DNA from: Cycas panzhihuaensis
Taxonomy: Eukaryota > Cycadophyta
DNA length: 64,000 nt
Direction of reading: 5' to 3'
NCBI GenBank assembly: GCA_023213395.1
Contig: CM041465.1
Span: 102,741,741-102,805,740, forward strand
The translations under genes and the position numbers were made by a program. Under the pieces are notes generated by a model, which saw only the letters and a list, made by a program, of their open reading frames with translations, had not been told where the DNA came from and ran no database searches. Below, one piece after another: positions 43,012 through 54,087 of this stretch. How positions within the stretch are numbered: the stretch's first letter is position 1; each line of letters starts with the position of its first letter.

Positions 43012-43559
43012 TTCCTCAATTATTACCTTTTTTTATTTAATTTATTATTGTCTAATACAAACCTTTTTTTTTATATGCTTTGTAATCAAAACCAAACTCT
43101 TTCTTTTATTACATTCTCCCCTTTCCCTCCCCAAACATTTTATTTAATCTTTACTCATTATAATTAATATTTAAACAAAACTCTTCTCCCTTAATTTTTT
43201 TAAACCTTCTCTTTATAAGGTATTTATAAACTTTAACCCCTTACTTTTATTATTTTTTCACTACATTTCAATGATTAAATTCAACTACATTTTAATCACT
43301 TGAAACGAACATAGTTAATCTTAGGTAAATCAAATTAACCTTTCACCATTATATTTATTTTGTAAATTCCTTTTATTATACTCTTTTTACATTTATTACT
43401 ATTTCTCCCTAACACTTAATCTATAGAGTTGAATTATGCCATTTAAGCCTTAAAATTACACATCTATTTCTTAAAATAAAAAGGCAAACAAAATACTTAA
43501 TCATAAAGTTTTTTTCTGTTAAGGGAAACTAAATACCTTAGTTACAAAGTTGTTTTACT

Positions 43560-43740
43560 TTGTTAAGGGGAATTGTTTATTTTTAAGGAGGATTTTTTTA
43601 TTTTTGAAAGGGGACAGTCTATTTTCAAAAAGGGGATTGTTTATTAAACAAGGACTTTTATTCAAAGTAAAGGGGGACTATTTTTTTCTAAGGGGGACTA
43701 TTTCTCTAAAGGGGACTGTTTTTTTAAAGAGAACTGTTTT
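43560..43740 (+). repeat. G-run repeats (AAGGGGACTGTTT words) in G's leader
   Basis: About nine words such as TTAAGGGGAATTGTTT, AAGGGGACAGTCT, AAAGGGGGACTATTT follow each other at 15-25 bp spacing. Complementary in kind to the C runs 700 bp upstream. Confidence 0.8.
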
Positions 43741-43956
43741 TCAAAAATGATTGCTTAAGGAATTGTTTTTTAAAAAGTTGTTTGTTTATTTCTGTTTAAA
43801 AACACATGATTCTCTTTATCTTAAAATCAATTAATGCATACTAAGATGTCTTTGTGAATTAGATATGTTAACAAGATTAGTACTTTCACTAGGTAATTAT
43901 TTTTTCAATCACCTTCATAATTTTTCAATCTACAAATAAACCTCAACACTCCCAAT

Positions 43957-45279
43957 ATGGCATTAATGCCAGGGACAGTCACCTGCATTCCAATTCCAGT
44001 ATTAACCGGCTCAAACTATGCCGACTGGAGGAATCGCATATCCTATCAGCTTAAACAGCAAAAAGTATGGCGATATGTGACAGGTGAATTCCAAAAACTA
44101 AAAGCAGATGCTACTGAGAGTCTTATGGTATATCTGATGAACTCAGATGCCGCATTAGGCACCATATTAAACTCACTCTCACCAGAAATCGATCGGCTTT
44201 CTGAAAAAGATAACTTAGCCACTGTCTGGAAAACCTTGGAAGAAAAATATGACAAGGTTGATGCACATCAAGTAGCTATCCTAGAAGAGCAATTGTATAA
44301 TCTAACTTTTGATGACTTTTTAAATGTTGACGATTTTTTAACTAAAATCCAATCAATTAATAAAGATTTAGATAACTACATTAAATCCAAAACCAAAGAA
44401 GGTGATATAGAAAAAATAACTACGCATGTTAAAGACGATGACACGCTCGTACATCTTACAGTTAACAAATTACTAAAACACTTTAATCTTTACCAAGCTG
44501 CCAGACAACAAGCTGGCAATCCACCTATCACATTCAATCAATTGACAAACCAGCTGATTGAACATCAGACAATGTTAATTAGAACAAGTGCAATAAAAAA
44601 TCATTCACAAGCTTTGTTTTCTAAAACTAAGCCACAATTTAAAAACAAACAACAGAATAACAATTTTCATAATAATCAAAAATTCCAGAAACCTCATCGA
44701 GGTTCACCATCTAATTCTCAAAATAATGTTAAATATTCTGGTCCAACTAAAAACCAGAATACTTCTACTCAATTCGTTTCTAATAGAAACAATGCATCTT
44801 TTTCTCAGAACACTAGTTGTGCCTACTATCATAAAAGAGGCCATACTATTGATGTTTGTAGAAGTAGAATAGCTTCAGAAGCATGGAAAGCTTCCAAGGG
44901 ATTGCAAAATAAACCGCAATCCCATTTTCAATCACATTCACAATCACGACCACAAAACCGTCAATTTCATAATCATTCTTTAGCAGCAACAACTTCTACG
45001 TTTGTTGCTCCTTCAAACCAACCACCACAATGGATCCTTGACTGCAAAAGGTCCCATCATATGACTGGACACCAGAAAAATTTAACCACTTACCAATCCG
45101 AAACGAACTATGAAGAAGAGATTTATTTTGGTAGTGGTAATCAACTCAAAGTCAAAGGATCTGGTGATGTTACCCTAAAGGATGCTTCAATCAAGGACGT
45201 TTTTTACGTACCCGGTTTGTTACCAAACCTCCTCTCAGTATATCAAATTTGCCAGAAAGACCTTGTCGTCAAATTCTAG
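43957..45279 (+). CDS. Element G gag with protease region (440 codons, open)
   Basis: ATG at 43957 starts MALMPGTVTCIPIPVLTGSN. Copia UBN2/RETROTRAN gag: NYADWRNRISYQLKQQKVWR, ATVWKTLEEKYDKVDAHQVA, LEEQLYNLTF, QLTNQLIEHQTML, then an Asn/Gln-rich linker. The zinc knuckle reads CAYYHKRGHTIDVC, with the second Cys changed to Tyr. The protease is in the same frame with QWILDCKRSHHMTG in place of WILDSGASHHMTG: the Asp is kept but the Ser-Gly are gone, so activity is doubtful. LPNLLSVYQICQKDLVV closes the protease region before a TAG at 45277. Gag would form the particle and the protease would mature it. This is the longest open frame in the window, but the element is probably inactive. Confidence 0.85.
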   Translation: MALMPGTVTCIPIPVLTGSNYADWRNRISYQLKQQKVWRYVTGEFQKLKADATESLMVYLMNSDAALGTILNSLSPEIDRLSEKDNLATVWKTLEEKYDKVDAHQVAILEEQLYNLTFDDFLNVDDFLTKIQSINKDLDNYIKSKTKEGDIEKITTHVKDDDTLVHLTVNKLLKHFNLYQAARQQAGNPPITFNQLTNQLIEHQTMLIRTSAIKNHSQALFSKTKPQFKNKQQNNNFHNNQKFQKPHRGSPSNSQNNVKYSGPTKNQNTSTQFVSNRNNASFSQNTSCAYYHKRGHTIDVCRSRIASEAWKASKGLQNKPQSHFQSHSQSRPQNRQFHNHSLAATTSTFVAPSNQPPQWILDCKRSHHMTGHQKNLTTYQSETNYEEEIYFGSGNQLKVKGSGDVTLKDASIKDVFYVPGLLPNLLSVYQICQKDLVVKF

Positions 45280-46690
45280 GAAAATAAATTTGTCATTAAG
45301 GATCCATTACACAAATTCAAAGGTATTGCTACAGGACCTGTTGATCATAACACAGGTCTCTATAGTCTGACCAATTTTCAAAATAATAAATCAAAATCTT
45401 TTAGTGCCTTCGTTACAACTGACTCGACAAGAACTTTGGCATGCAAGATTTGGCTATACTAGTTATGGCAAACTGCAATATTTAATTAAGCATGAAATGG
45501 TCCATGGTTTACCACCCTTAAACACTGTTTATGGTGTTTGTGAAGCCTGTGTGACAGGCAAACAACACATGGATCCATTTCCACACAAAACTCAATACCG
45601 AGCAACCGCTCCACTCGAACTTATCCACTCTGATATATGTGGACATTTTCATGTACCATCATACTCAGGATCTCGTTATTTCGTTACATTCATTGATGAT
45701 TATTCAAGAAAATGTTGGGTTTATATGCTCAAAACACGCAGTCAAGTGTTTGACATTTTCGTTGAATATAAAACGTTAGTAGAAAATCAATCTAATTCAA
45801 GAATCAAAATATTCCGATCTGATAATGCCAAGGAATATTTAAGTAGAAATTTTACCTCTTTCTGCAAATCACATGGAATTAAATTCCAACATTCAGTTGC
45901 ATACACGCCTCAACAAAACTGTGTTGCTGAACGCAAAAACCGTACTCTTATTGAAATGACTCGTTGCATGTTACATGCAAAGAATCTCGATTTAAAATTA
46001 TGGGCAAAAGCAATTAACTGCTTTAATTATTTATTAAATCGTTTACCTAGTAAATGTCTACAAAATGTCACTCTAAAACAAAAATGGTCTGGAAGAAAAC
46101 CATCTGTCCAACATTTACGAATCTCTGGCAGTATCGCGTGGGGACATATCCCTCACGAAAAACATAAAAAGTTAGATTAAAAAAGTCAAAAATACATCTT
46201 CGTTGGCTACAGCGAAGAAAGCAAAGCTTATAGACTTTTAGATCCAGTCACGCATAACATTTCTATTTTGCGCGATGTAATATTTGATGAAAAAGGATCT
46301 ACTTCAACATCTACTTATATAGAACTTCCTGTTGAAAATTTGTTAACCAACACTCGTTTGGTTGACGATTCTGATAAACAAGTTGATTCAGAAATTATAG
46401 ATTCTTTATCAACTCAAGTCCAAAATTGGACCCTATCAGAACCCACTGAAATAAATCCTTCTCTTCAAGCTAGTACATCAAATCAACCTACAACCTCAGA
46501 TACAGTTACTCACAAATACCCTCTTTGGGCAACCAAAACGCTTGTTGATGCTGGATCTAATGTAGGCAATCCTACTGATACTAGGCGCACACGTGCGCAA
46601 AAACTTCATGCAAATTTTGCCTTAATGGCAAAAATAATGGAAAACAATGATCCCAAAACTTTTAAACAAGCTAGCAACAATCCTGTATGA
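45280..46690 (+). pseudogene. Element G integrase
   Basis: After the TAG the gag frame still reads KFVIKDPLHKFKGIATGPVD. A one-base shift near 45400 leads to the pol frame: ELWHARFGYTSYGKL (zinc-finger second His changed to Tyr), CEACVTGKQHMDPFPH, LIHSDICG (Asp), TFIDDYSRKCWVYML, RSDNAKEYLS (Asp), VAERKNRT (Glu). All three catalytic residues are present. After LWAKAINCFNYLLNRLP, RISGSIAWGHIPHE and a single TAA at 46178, the frame continues with KYIFVGYSEESKAYRLLDP and a Ser/Thr-rich linker, ending in a TGA (46688) where Trp or Arg is expected. Confidence 0.9.
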
Positions 46691-48190
46691 CAAGATGCTA
46701 TGCAGACTGAATTTGCTGCCTTAATTAAAAATTCTACCTGGGATCTTATTCCTCTCCCACTTGGGAATAATGTAGTCGACTGTAAATGGGTTTATAGGAC
46801 TAAATATAATTCAACAGGCGCAGTGAAAAAATATAAAGCTCGCCTTGTTGCCAAAGGATTTTCTCAAATAGATGGCATTGACTATAATGAAACCTTTGCT
46901 CCTGTCGCAAAGATGAATACAATCAAGACAATTATTGCTCTTGCAGCCAAATTTGGTTGGGAAATCCACCAAATGGATGTTAAGAGTGCTTTCTTGAATG
47001 GTGATCTCAAAGAAGAGATCTACATGTCACAGCCACCTGGATTCATTGAAAATCCTAATTTAGTCTGTAAACTTAAAAAATCTATTTATGGTTTAAAACA
47101 AGCTCCTCGAGCTTGGTGTACCAAAGTCGATGATTACTTAATCCACATTGGAGACACTAGATGCATTAGTGATCCAAATCTTTATTTTAAACGTGAAAAT
47201 GAAAATCTTACCATTCTAATTATTTATGTTGATGACATTATTATCACTGTATCATCAACCCATAATATTCATCATCTCAAATCAACTTTAATGAACAAAT
47301 TTGAAATGACCGATTTAGGTCTATTACATTACTTTCTAAGTTTACAAGTTTATCAAAATCAATCAAATATAACACTATCTCAATCTAAATATATTCTCGA
47401 TTTAATTCAGCAGTTTAACATGGAAAATGCTAAACCTGTATCAAATCCTTTACAATCAAGAGTTAAACTCTCTACTGATTGTCCAACTCCGTTATGTGAT
47501 CCAACTCTATACAGACAACTCATTGGTAGTCTAATCTATCTTACTCACACCTGCCCTGACATTTCTTATGATGTTGCTTTATGCTCCCGATATATGCAAC
47601 AACCACACGAATCTCACTGGAAAGCAGCTAAACGAATCTTACGCTATCTAAAGAATACTGTATTTTATGGTTTAACTTATAACTTTTGTAATAAACCACT
47701 AACATTAACTGGATATACTGATTCCAATTGGGCAGGTGATTCAAATGATCATAAATCTACTTCAGGTTATGTATTTTTATTGATTCCTCACCTATTACTT
47801 GGTCTAGCAAAAAAATACAGGCACTAGCGTTATCAACAACTGAAGCTGAATATCGAGCATTAGTCGGGTCGGTAAAGAAGCACTTTGACTAAAATCACTA
47901 CTAAATGAAATTGGTCTGACTCTAAACTCTTCAATTGAAATTAAAGTTGATAATCAAGGTGCAATTGCTATTGCTACTAATCCTGTTTCTCATTCTAGAA
48001 CTAAACATATTGAATTACATCAACATTTTATTCGCAATTTAGTTACTGATAATCTTGTTTGTTTGTCTTATTGTCCAACAGATTTACAGATTGCTGACAT
48101 TCTTACGAAGTCATTAACTGAACCAAAGTTTTTACATCGCAGAGATTTATTGCAGATAAAAGAAGTCTCTATCACAGGGGGATCATCGTG
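46691..48190 (+). pseudogene. Element G reverse transcriptase and RNase H
   Basis: RT is open 46691-47827: AMQTEFAALIKNSTWDLIPL, YKARLVAKGFSQIDGIDYNE, HQMDVKSAFLNGDLKEEIYM, LKQAPRAWCTKVDDYLI, active site IIYVDDIIIT (intact YVDD, about 47225), FEMTDLGLLHYFLSLQVY, LYRQLIGSLIYLTHTCPDIS, HWKAAKRILRYLKNTVFYGL. RNase H starts DSNWAGDSNDHKSTSGYVF, then a one-base shift near 47790, WSSKKIQALALSTTEAEYRA, another shift near 47870, VDNQGAIAIATNPVSHSRTK, HIELHQHFIRNLV and ADILTKSLTEPKFLHRRD. RT alone could be functional in sequence; RNase H is broken. Confidence 0.92.
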
Positions 48191-48239
48191 ATGAAGCTCT
48201 TATTTTCTCTCCAGTACAACAGTTTATATTAAAGGGGGA

Positions 48240-48671
48240 TGTTAGATTATATAATGTAAACTTATGTTTCTTAATGCTATTATTTAAGTCACATGTCTTA
48301 AAAATTATTTAAGTGATTGTAAAGTTGTAAACTTATGTTAAATATTAATTGATTTGTGGATGGTCGTTGAAATGCGGAACCGCATTCCAACGAACCTCCG
48401 TCCTATTTATTAATCTCCTAGATTCATGGAATTGGTTCCAGGAATCTAGGAGGTCTCTCCATATGCCTGTCCAAAGGTTGTTTTAGGGGGTTTATGGTTT
48501 TGTATATTAGTTTCATTTATTTATTAATAAAAACTTAGATTAGGAGGTGGTTTTTCTTCCCCAAAAGGGGTTTTCCACCTGTCAACCCTGTGTACATGTG
48601 CATTGTCTCGTTCTTATGTTTCTCTTCTGTTCCTGTGATGTGATGGCTGTGTACATGTGCCTATTCTATCA
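48240..48671 (+). repeat. Element G 3' LTR with polypurine tract
   Basis: 432 bp, TGTTAGATTATATAATG to CTATTCTATCA, preceded by AAAGGGGGA (48231-48239). ATATT follows (48672-48676). Confidence 0.94.
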
Positions 48672-48676
48672 ATATT

Positions 48677-48763
48677 GTCCTCTAGAGAAAAAAGGCGACA
48701 AATATATTTGTGAAGAATGTAGGCCATGGAACCACAAATAGATTGGTTGTCAAAAGAATTCCA
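48677..48763 (+). pseudogene. Element F gag, zinc knuckles resumed
   Basis: Joining across G with one ATATT, the second knuckle closes as CHLCSRWGHFxSYC and a third reads CEECRPWNHKxIGC (x = stop). This confirms both G's insertion site and a multi-knuckle gag in F. H's LTR begins at 48764, after TTCCA. Confidence 0.8.
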
Positions 48764-49310
48764 TGTTAAACCTTATGTTTACATATTAACTATATGTACT
48801 TTATTCTTTCATGTGTTATTTGTACTTTTGTACTTTATGGGGTGACTTATCACTTAAGTGATAAAGTGCACACCCGCATTCTTTCTAGTGACACAACATT
48901 GTCACTTAAGGGTCAAATGGACCCTCATGCCTTTTTGCTCACTTGAGAGCCCAAAAGGACACAAGTCCTACATGCAAGACATGCAAAGCATGTCGCTTGG
49001 ATGTTTAACACTTGTTAAACATCCAATGCCCTTAGGTCTCTTCTGTTACTCTATGTATTGAGACCTCTTCTCACGTTTCATATGTAGAGTTGGAGTTGTA
49101 TTGTTATGCTATCCGTTTGCTAATCAACTGGTATTCATTTGGAGATTGGATCAATTCCAGCACCTCCCATTTGGTATCATCTTGCTCTTTATACTTTGAT
49201 CTTGCTCATCTCTCATTTCATTTCCATTGTTAGCCTTGATCTTGCTTTCTAGAACTAGAGAAGATTATCTTCTAGATCTTGGATTTTATAGGCCTATGCC
49301 ACTTTCAACA
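48764..49310 (+). repeat. Element H 5' LTR (547 bp) with PBS
   Basis: TGTTAAACCTTATG to CTTTCAACA, then TTTGGTATCAGAGCC: the PBS TGGTATCAGAGCC starts at 49313 after a 2-base spacer and is an unmutated initiator tRNA-Met match. Homologous along its length to A's LTR at 3110-3664. Confidence 0.92.
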
Positions 49311-51720
49311 TTTGGTATCAGAGCCAAAGGAGACTAGTTATTTTTTTGTTTTGACTTCATCTTTAAAAGAGATCAAGTAAGGCTTTTACAAACCCTTGGT
49401 GATGACCTTCGCTCTCCGAAGGCGATCCAAGGTTTGTCTAAACCTATTTTATTCAAATCAAAGCTTTTTTGAGCATTTTAAAAAGATGGAGCGGGTTACT
49501 TTCAGATCTAAAATTTTTTTTAGATCTCCTTCAAGGGTGCAGCACACAGTTTTCTCAAAAAACAGTGAATTTTTTCTTATATTTTTCTTCAAAAAAATTA
49601 TGTTTTTAAGAAAAAAAGGCAGATCTGTGTTATTTAGTCAGCTTTTTCAATCCTCCAGCTAATATCTATGATCTGCAGTTGTTATCCAACGTTCTTTAAC
49701 AAAGTTGAGTTGATTTATCATTGGTTTTCAGTGATTTCTACTTCAAAAATTGAGGTTTTTCACTCGTTTTTTCAAAACCTGGCTGGTTGTCCACATATTA
49801 ACGTCGCATGCAGGTGTAGCAGACCTTAGAGAACGTTTTTGGTGGAGCCTTGAAGGGTTTCAAACCCTAGACAGCCGTACAGCTGTCCTTTCTTCTACAT
49901 GGCATGTGCATCCTCCATAAAGCTATCATCACTTCGTTCTTCAAACACAGTGAACGAAACGCCTTGGAACTTCAGGGGATCCTTTGATGTGCTACTACAA
50001 AGATTCATCTAAATTTTGAGCTCGATTTGAGCACTATGGAGAGAGATCTCTCCAATTCGTCCTCTTTAAAGTCGTGCGGGTTCCGCTGTCAACTATTTTC
50101 TTCAAAAAAATTCAAAATTTTCGATTTTGTGACTTTAGTAATATAACTTTAGGTTATATCACTTGGAATATTCACTAAATATTCTCTTTTACATACTTTT
50201 AAAACTCTAAAGTTTAATTACTAGTGACTTTTAATCACTTAAATCACCTTTTCAAAGCCAAACTTCAGTCTTTTTCAACAATTTAAGCTTTTTAACACTC
50301 AATCAATTTTGCATTTGTGTGAAAAAGGCTAATTTAAGTGATTTCTATTGTTCTTTACATTAAAAAGTGAAACTTTTTCATTATCTTAACCATTTCGTTA
50401 AGGCACCTTGCATGGTGACCAAACACTTAAAACATTATAGGGATAAATTCACCCTCTTTTTTCACTTGTAAAGTCATTTTAAACATCAAAATATTTCATT
50501 TGTACTTAGTGACTCTTTAAATAACTATTGTTTAGTCATTTTCATCATTATAAATGCAAAAATCACTTGTTTTAAGTGTTTCCTAAGGTTCTTTACGAGT
50601 TGTCCTTCATACCCTAGTCACAAAAGGGTCTAATTTCAACCTTTGTTTTGCCATTTTAAGCTTTCTTTTTTACTTAATTGATGTTGTACAAGTGTTAAAA
50701 ATCTTAGTTGAAGAAATTTCAAGTGTTTGGTACATTGTAAAAGTGATATTTATCACAATTTTAATCATTTTCTCTAAGGCACCTTGCATGGTGACCTAAT
50801 GCCCTAAGTCACAAAAGGACTCAAAAACACCTTTTCTCAATAAAATCACTTCAACTTTTTTTATCGTTATAATTGTTTTAAAGTCCCAACACTTGGTGCT
50901 TGGTGTCCTCATTTCGCAAAGTGGTTTTCTCTCTCTTCAAGTTGAGCATTTATCATCAAAAGCAACCCACTTGTACCTTCATCACAAAGCATCTCATCTT
51001 TATTTCTTGGGTACTTAGCACTCTCTTGATCTTTCAAAGTGCTTATTTCTTTCTCAAAACACTTAATATGTTATCATTAATGTACTCAAGTCTTTTACTT
51101 GGATTTATTTGGCACTCTTTCACTTTATTAAAGTGCTTTTGTAATAACACCTTTAAGTGTTTTTTTTTTTTATGTACTAAGTTGCTTCTTTTTTAAGCCT
51201 CTCATTGTAAGCTTATTCAAGCATTCTCTCAAAAGTACATCATCCAAGTAAAATCAATATTAAGTCAACTTTAATCATCTTAAAAAGTGACTTAAAATCA
51301 AATAGGAAAGGCCCAAAAAAGGTTCAAATCTTGCCTCTAAATTAACCTTAAGCTTGGTACATTCCCTAGGGGACCAACTGATCGTACTATTAGTTCATGA
51401 CAATTAAAGTTGCTTGAGGGTAAAGAGGTTCGAAAATGGTGTTATTGGGGCTGTGAATCCCAAGGAAAGCATGGTACGTCCATGCAGATCAACCCTACCT
51501 GCCTTGTCCTAGATTTGGCTTGGTTAACTGTTGGATCTCTTCTATAGATCAAGGTTGGACCAACTCTTTTGCCTAGTCCTCCACCCCTCATCACTCCATT
51601 CAGATCAGGACTGTTAGTTTTATTAAAAGGTGGAACTTAAGCGACGAAAGCACTGAGTTTCTAAGTCTTCTGCTAGCCTCAAGCATTTACAACTTTAACA
51701 CGGCTGCTCTAAACATGCTT
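49311..51720 (+). other. Element H 5' leader
   Basis: No protein domain recognised. A 22-base block around AGGCACCTTGCATGGTGAC is repeated exactly near 50399 and 50776, about 377 bp apart, with weaker likeness around it, suggesting an old internal duplication. T-rich. Confidence 0.65.
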
Positions 51721-52080
51721 AATGCGTGCACAATTAAATTAACAGGTCTAGAAAATTATTAAGAGTGGAAGAGGCAAACACAAAACCTCTTAAAAATGAA
51801 TGAATTTTGGGGTTATGTCTTTGGCAAAATTCTCCAACCTATACCTATGGAAATTGCTGATGATGTTGTTCATCCAAATGCTGATTATATTGTTGCTTGG
51901 GAGGCCAAAGATGAAATAGCTTTGGCATTTTTACATATGATCATTGATGTTAATGTTAATCAAAATATTGTGTGTGCTGAAACATCAAAGCAAGCTTAGG
52001 ACACTTTGTCCTGTTTGTATGAAAGGCAAAATGAAGGAGTAGTAAGTTGTCTACAGATACAATGTAATTTGTAGAAGCAA
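51721..52080 (+). pseudogene. Element H gag N-terminal fragment
   Basis: TGLENYxEWKRQTQNLLKMN, EFWGYVFGKI, VAWEAKDEIALAFLHMIID and TSKQAxDTLSCLYERQNEG match the copia UBN2 gag (the Trp in ExWK and the LYERQNE block are typical). One stop replaces Tyr/Trp near 51759. It ends in the recombination junction with element I. Confidence 0.78.
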
Positions 52081-52490
52081 AAAAATTCATTTCAAACATA
52101 TTCTCCTACACCATCTATTCAAGGTGGGGTTTTAATCTTATAACCACTTTCTAACTCAACCTAAAGCTTTGAATTCTTTAGAAACATCTAATGCTTCAGA
52201 CTTGCTAAAAATGAAATAAACCCATGTTTTTCTTGTATAATCATCAACGAAAATGAGAAAGTACCTACTTCCATTGATAGAATTTGGAGTAATTGGTCCA
52301 TAAATATTGTTATGGATTAGCTCTAATTTTTCTTGTGACCTCCATGCTCTTCATTAAATTTGTGATCTGTGGTGTTTTCCCAACATACAATTCTCACAAA
52401 TAGATGAGTTAAATGAGATTTCAAGTATACCTTTCGCCATATGTAGTTTTTTTAACATTTCCAATCTATCATTTGCAATATGATTATACT
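52038..52490 (-). pseudogene. Element I integrase, N-terminal part
   Basis: Minus strand from 52490: HLEYNHIANDRLEMLKK (pre-integrase), CENCMLGKHHRSQI-like zinc region, LELIHNNIYGPITPNSINGS (first Asp changed to Asn), FLIFVDDYTRKTWVYFIFSK, then IDGVGEYVxNEFFCFYKLH (second Asp region, stops at x). It ends RQLTTP near 52038. Confidence 0.75.
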
Positions 52491-52935
52491 CTAAATGCCA
52501 TATCTTATTATTTGTGCTTTGAACAACCAAATATTTATAAGAGAAGACTGAATAGGAATATAGACTAATTTATAAATATTATCAGTCTCTATTCCTTCAG
52601 CAATTACAATTCCATTTTGTTTCATATCACAAATGGAGCATGTCCCATCTATATCAAAGATAACATGAAATTTCTTTTTTCTCAATTGAGACATGGAATG
52701 AAGGCTTCTTTCCAAACAAAGTACAAACAACACATTTCCAATCTTTTTGTTTTCATTATTTATTTTGATGGCAAAAGTTCCCTTTCCTTTGATACATAGA
52801 GATAAACTATCACTGAGATCTACTAATTTGTTGAGGTAATACAAATGCAGATCTTCAAGCCATTCTTTCCTCCCTATCATATGGTTTAATGTGCCAAAGT
52901 CTATGAACCAATTTTCATTTCCTTGAATATGAGAT
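52491..52935 (-). pseudogene. Element I protease and linker
   Basis: Active site WFIDFGTLNHMIGRKEWLED: the DSGAS motif has become DFGTL, Asp kept, Ser lost. GKGTFAIKINNENKKIGNVL and LRKKKFHVIFDIDGTCSICD follow. Open 52880-52491. Confidence 0.82.
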
Positions 52936-53099
52936 GGCAGGGCAACAATGAATACAATTTCTTCATCATCTTCATATTTTGTGTTGCTATAATTACCTTC
53001 AACCCATTGCCTTTGTAAATATTTTATTGTCTTTAAGGGCAGTTATTCGCATAATGTACAGTCCTCCCACAATAATAACAGGTTCATGAATCCGTCGAC

Positions 53100-53881
53100 C
53101 TACAATTGTTGCCAGATGCCCATATCTTCCACACTGATAGCAGATGCATGTATCTAATGACCTTCCTCTTGAAAATTTGCCTATGCTTTCTTATCTACCT
53201 CTGGAATCTAATTGACCTCTAGAAATGCTTTTAAGGCATCTTCTTTCATCAACTCTTAGCTTTGAAATAAGCGTTTCTTCGATTTCTATTTCCTCTTCAT
53301 ATCCTTTTAAAGTTTGTTCCTATTATAGTAAATGTCCACAAAGAGTATCAAATGACATACTGGAGGCATGTCCTCCAACAATAAGGGTATTTACCATATT
53401 GTCAAAGGTTTTTAGCAACTTATTGAGGATTAGACAAACAAGTTCGGTATCAGAAACAATTTCTCCAATTGAAGCTAAGTTGTCTTTGATTTCAGTCATC
53501 CTGGTGATGAAGTTAGAAACAAATTGTCCCCCCTTCAAACAAATTTGATAGAGTTGGTCTCTTAATGACAATTTTTGCTTCATTTTTCTGACTGAACAAA
53601 GCCTTTAGAATTTTCCAGGCTTCTATGGAAGATTTTGCTTTACTAACATGAGATAACATAGATTCTTTTACAGAAAGCATGATTGCTCCATGTGCAATCC
53701 TGTCTCTCTCTTCCCAACTTACAAGCTTAAGGGAATCTACAAGACCAAGTTTCTCTTCTAATTCTACTACAAGATACCAATCATTTTTTGTAACAAGTAA
53801 CCCTTTCATTTTTAATTTCCATGAATTGTAATTTTCTCCTATCAATTTGTCTAAATCTCCTAGACAGAGAGTGGAGACCAT
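53100..53881 (-). pseudogene. Element I gag
   Basis: ATG at 53881: MVSTLCLGDLDKLIGENYNS, WKLKMKGLLVTKNDWYLVVE, VSWEERDRIAHGAIMLSVKE, ILKALFSQKNEAKIVIK. A frame change near 53570, then LYQICLKGGQFVSNFITRMT, LVCLILNKLLKTFDNMVNTL, SFDTLCGHLL. Past further stops, one knuckle at about 53108-53147 reads CYQCGRYGHLATIV, with the last Cys changed to Val. Close to C's gag. Confidence 0.85.
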
Positions 53882-54087
53882 TTTTTTAAATTTGAGAAAA
53901 AAATATCAGAAGAAGAACCTGACTCATAGTTTGGGCCATACAGCCGTATGATTGTACGAAAAGGCGCGAATATACGGAGAAAAATGAAAATACCCTTAAA
54001 TTATAGATGTTTCCAATGCCTATCTAAATCTATAATTATTTTTTCAGTCGGACTTGTATTTTGATCAAAAACTGTCATGAAAGATTC

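Larger units (their letters stand above)
41387..43956 (+). other. Element G long 5' leader with three unusual sequence blocks
   Basis: Contains (i) a 46-bp tandem array (42311-42496), (ii) a G-poor pyrimidine-rich stretch with runs of 8-12 C (42836-43011), (iii) a stretch of repeated AAGGGGACT/AAGGGGATTG words (43560-43740). No ORF with a known domain. The gag ATG is at 43957. Confidence 0.8.
40955..48671 (+). mobile_element. Element G: complete Ty1/copia retrotransposon, the best preserved here
   Basis: 432-bp LTRs (40955-41386, 48240-48671), exact target duplication ATATT (40950-40954, 48672-48676), PBS TGGTATCAAAGC at 41387, purine tract AAAGGGGGA before the 3' LTR. I count about 16 LTR differences (roughly 4%), and the first 115 bases are identical. 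The coding region needs only a few changes to be open: gag is intact for 440 codons, and pol has two single stops in 2.4 kb, one frameshift before integrase and one in RNase H. The leader is long (2.57 kb) and compositionally odd. It interrupts F's gag inside a zinc knuckle. Confidence 0.95.
38282..48763 (+). mobile_element. Element F: D-family gypsy, LTR and gag only, split by G and cut by H
   Basis: F consists of a probable LTR (left end uncertain, right end about 38920), a D-like PBS region (TTGGTTCTATTATTG from 38921), gag from ATG 39007, an insertion of copia G (40955-48671, target ATATT), then gag again 48677-48763, ended by H's LTR. The context GGGTCTTTCCATGCC at its gag start matches D and K. 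Pol is not visible; it may lie beyond H outside the recognisable sequence. Confidence 0.65.
48764..52080 (+). mobile_element. Element H: Ty1/copia, 5' LTR, leader and gag start; truncated
   Basis: 5' LTR 48764-49310 followed by a clean PBS, about 2.4 kb of leader, and the start of a copia gag. At about 52038-52080 the sequence switches to the minus-strand integrase of element I. The same LTR family as element A. No 3' part is seen. Confidence 0.85.
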
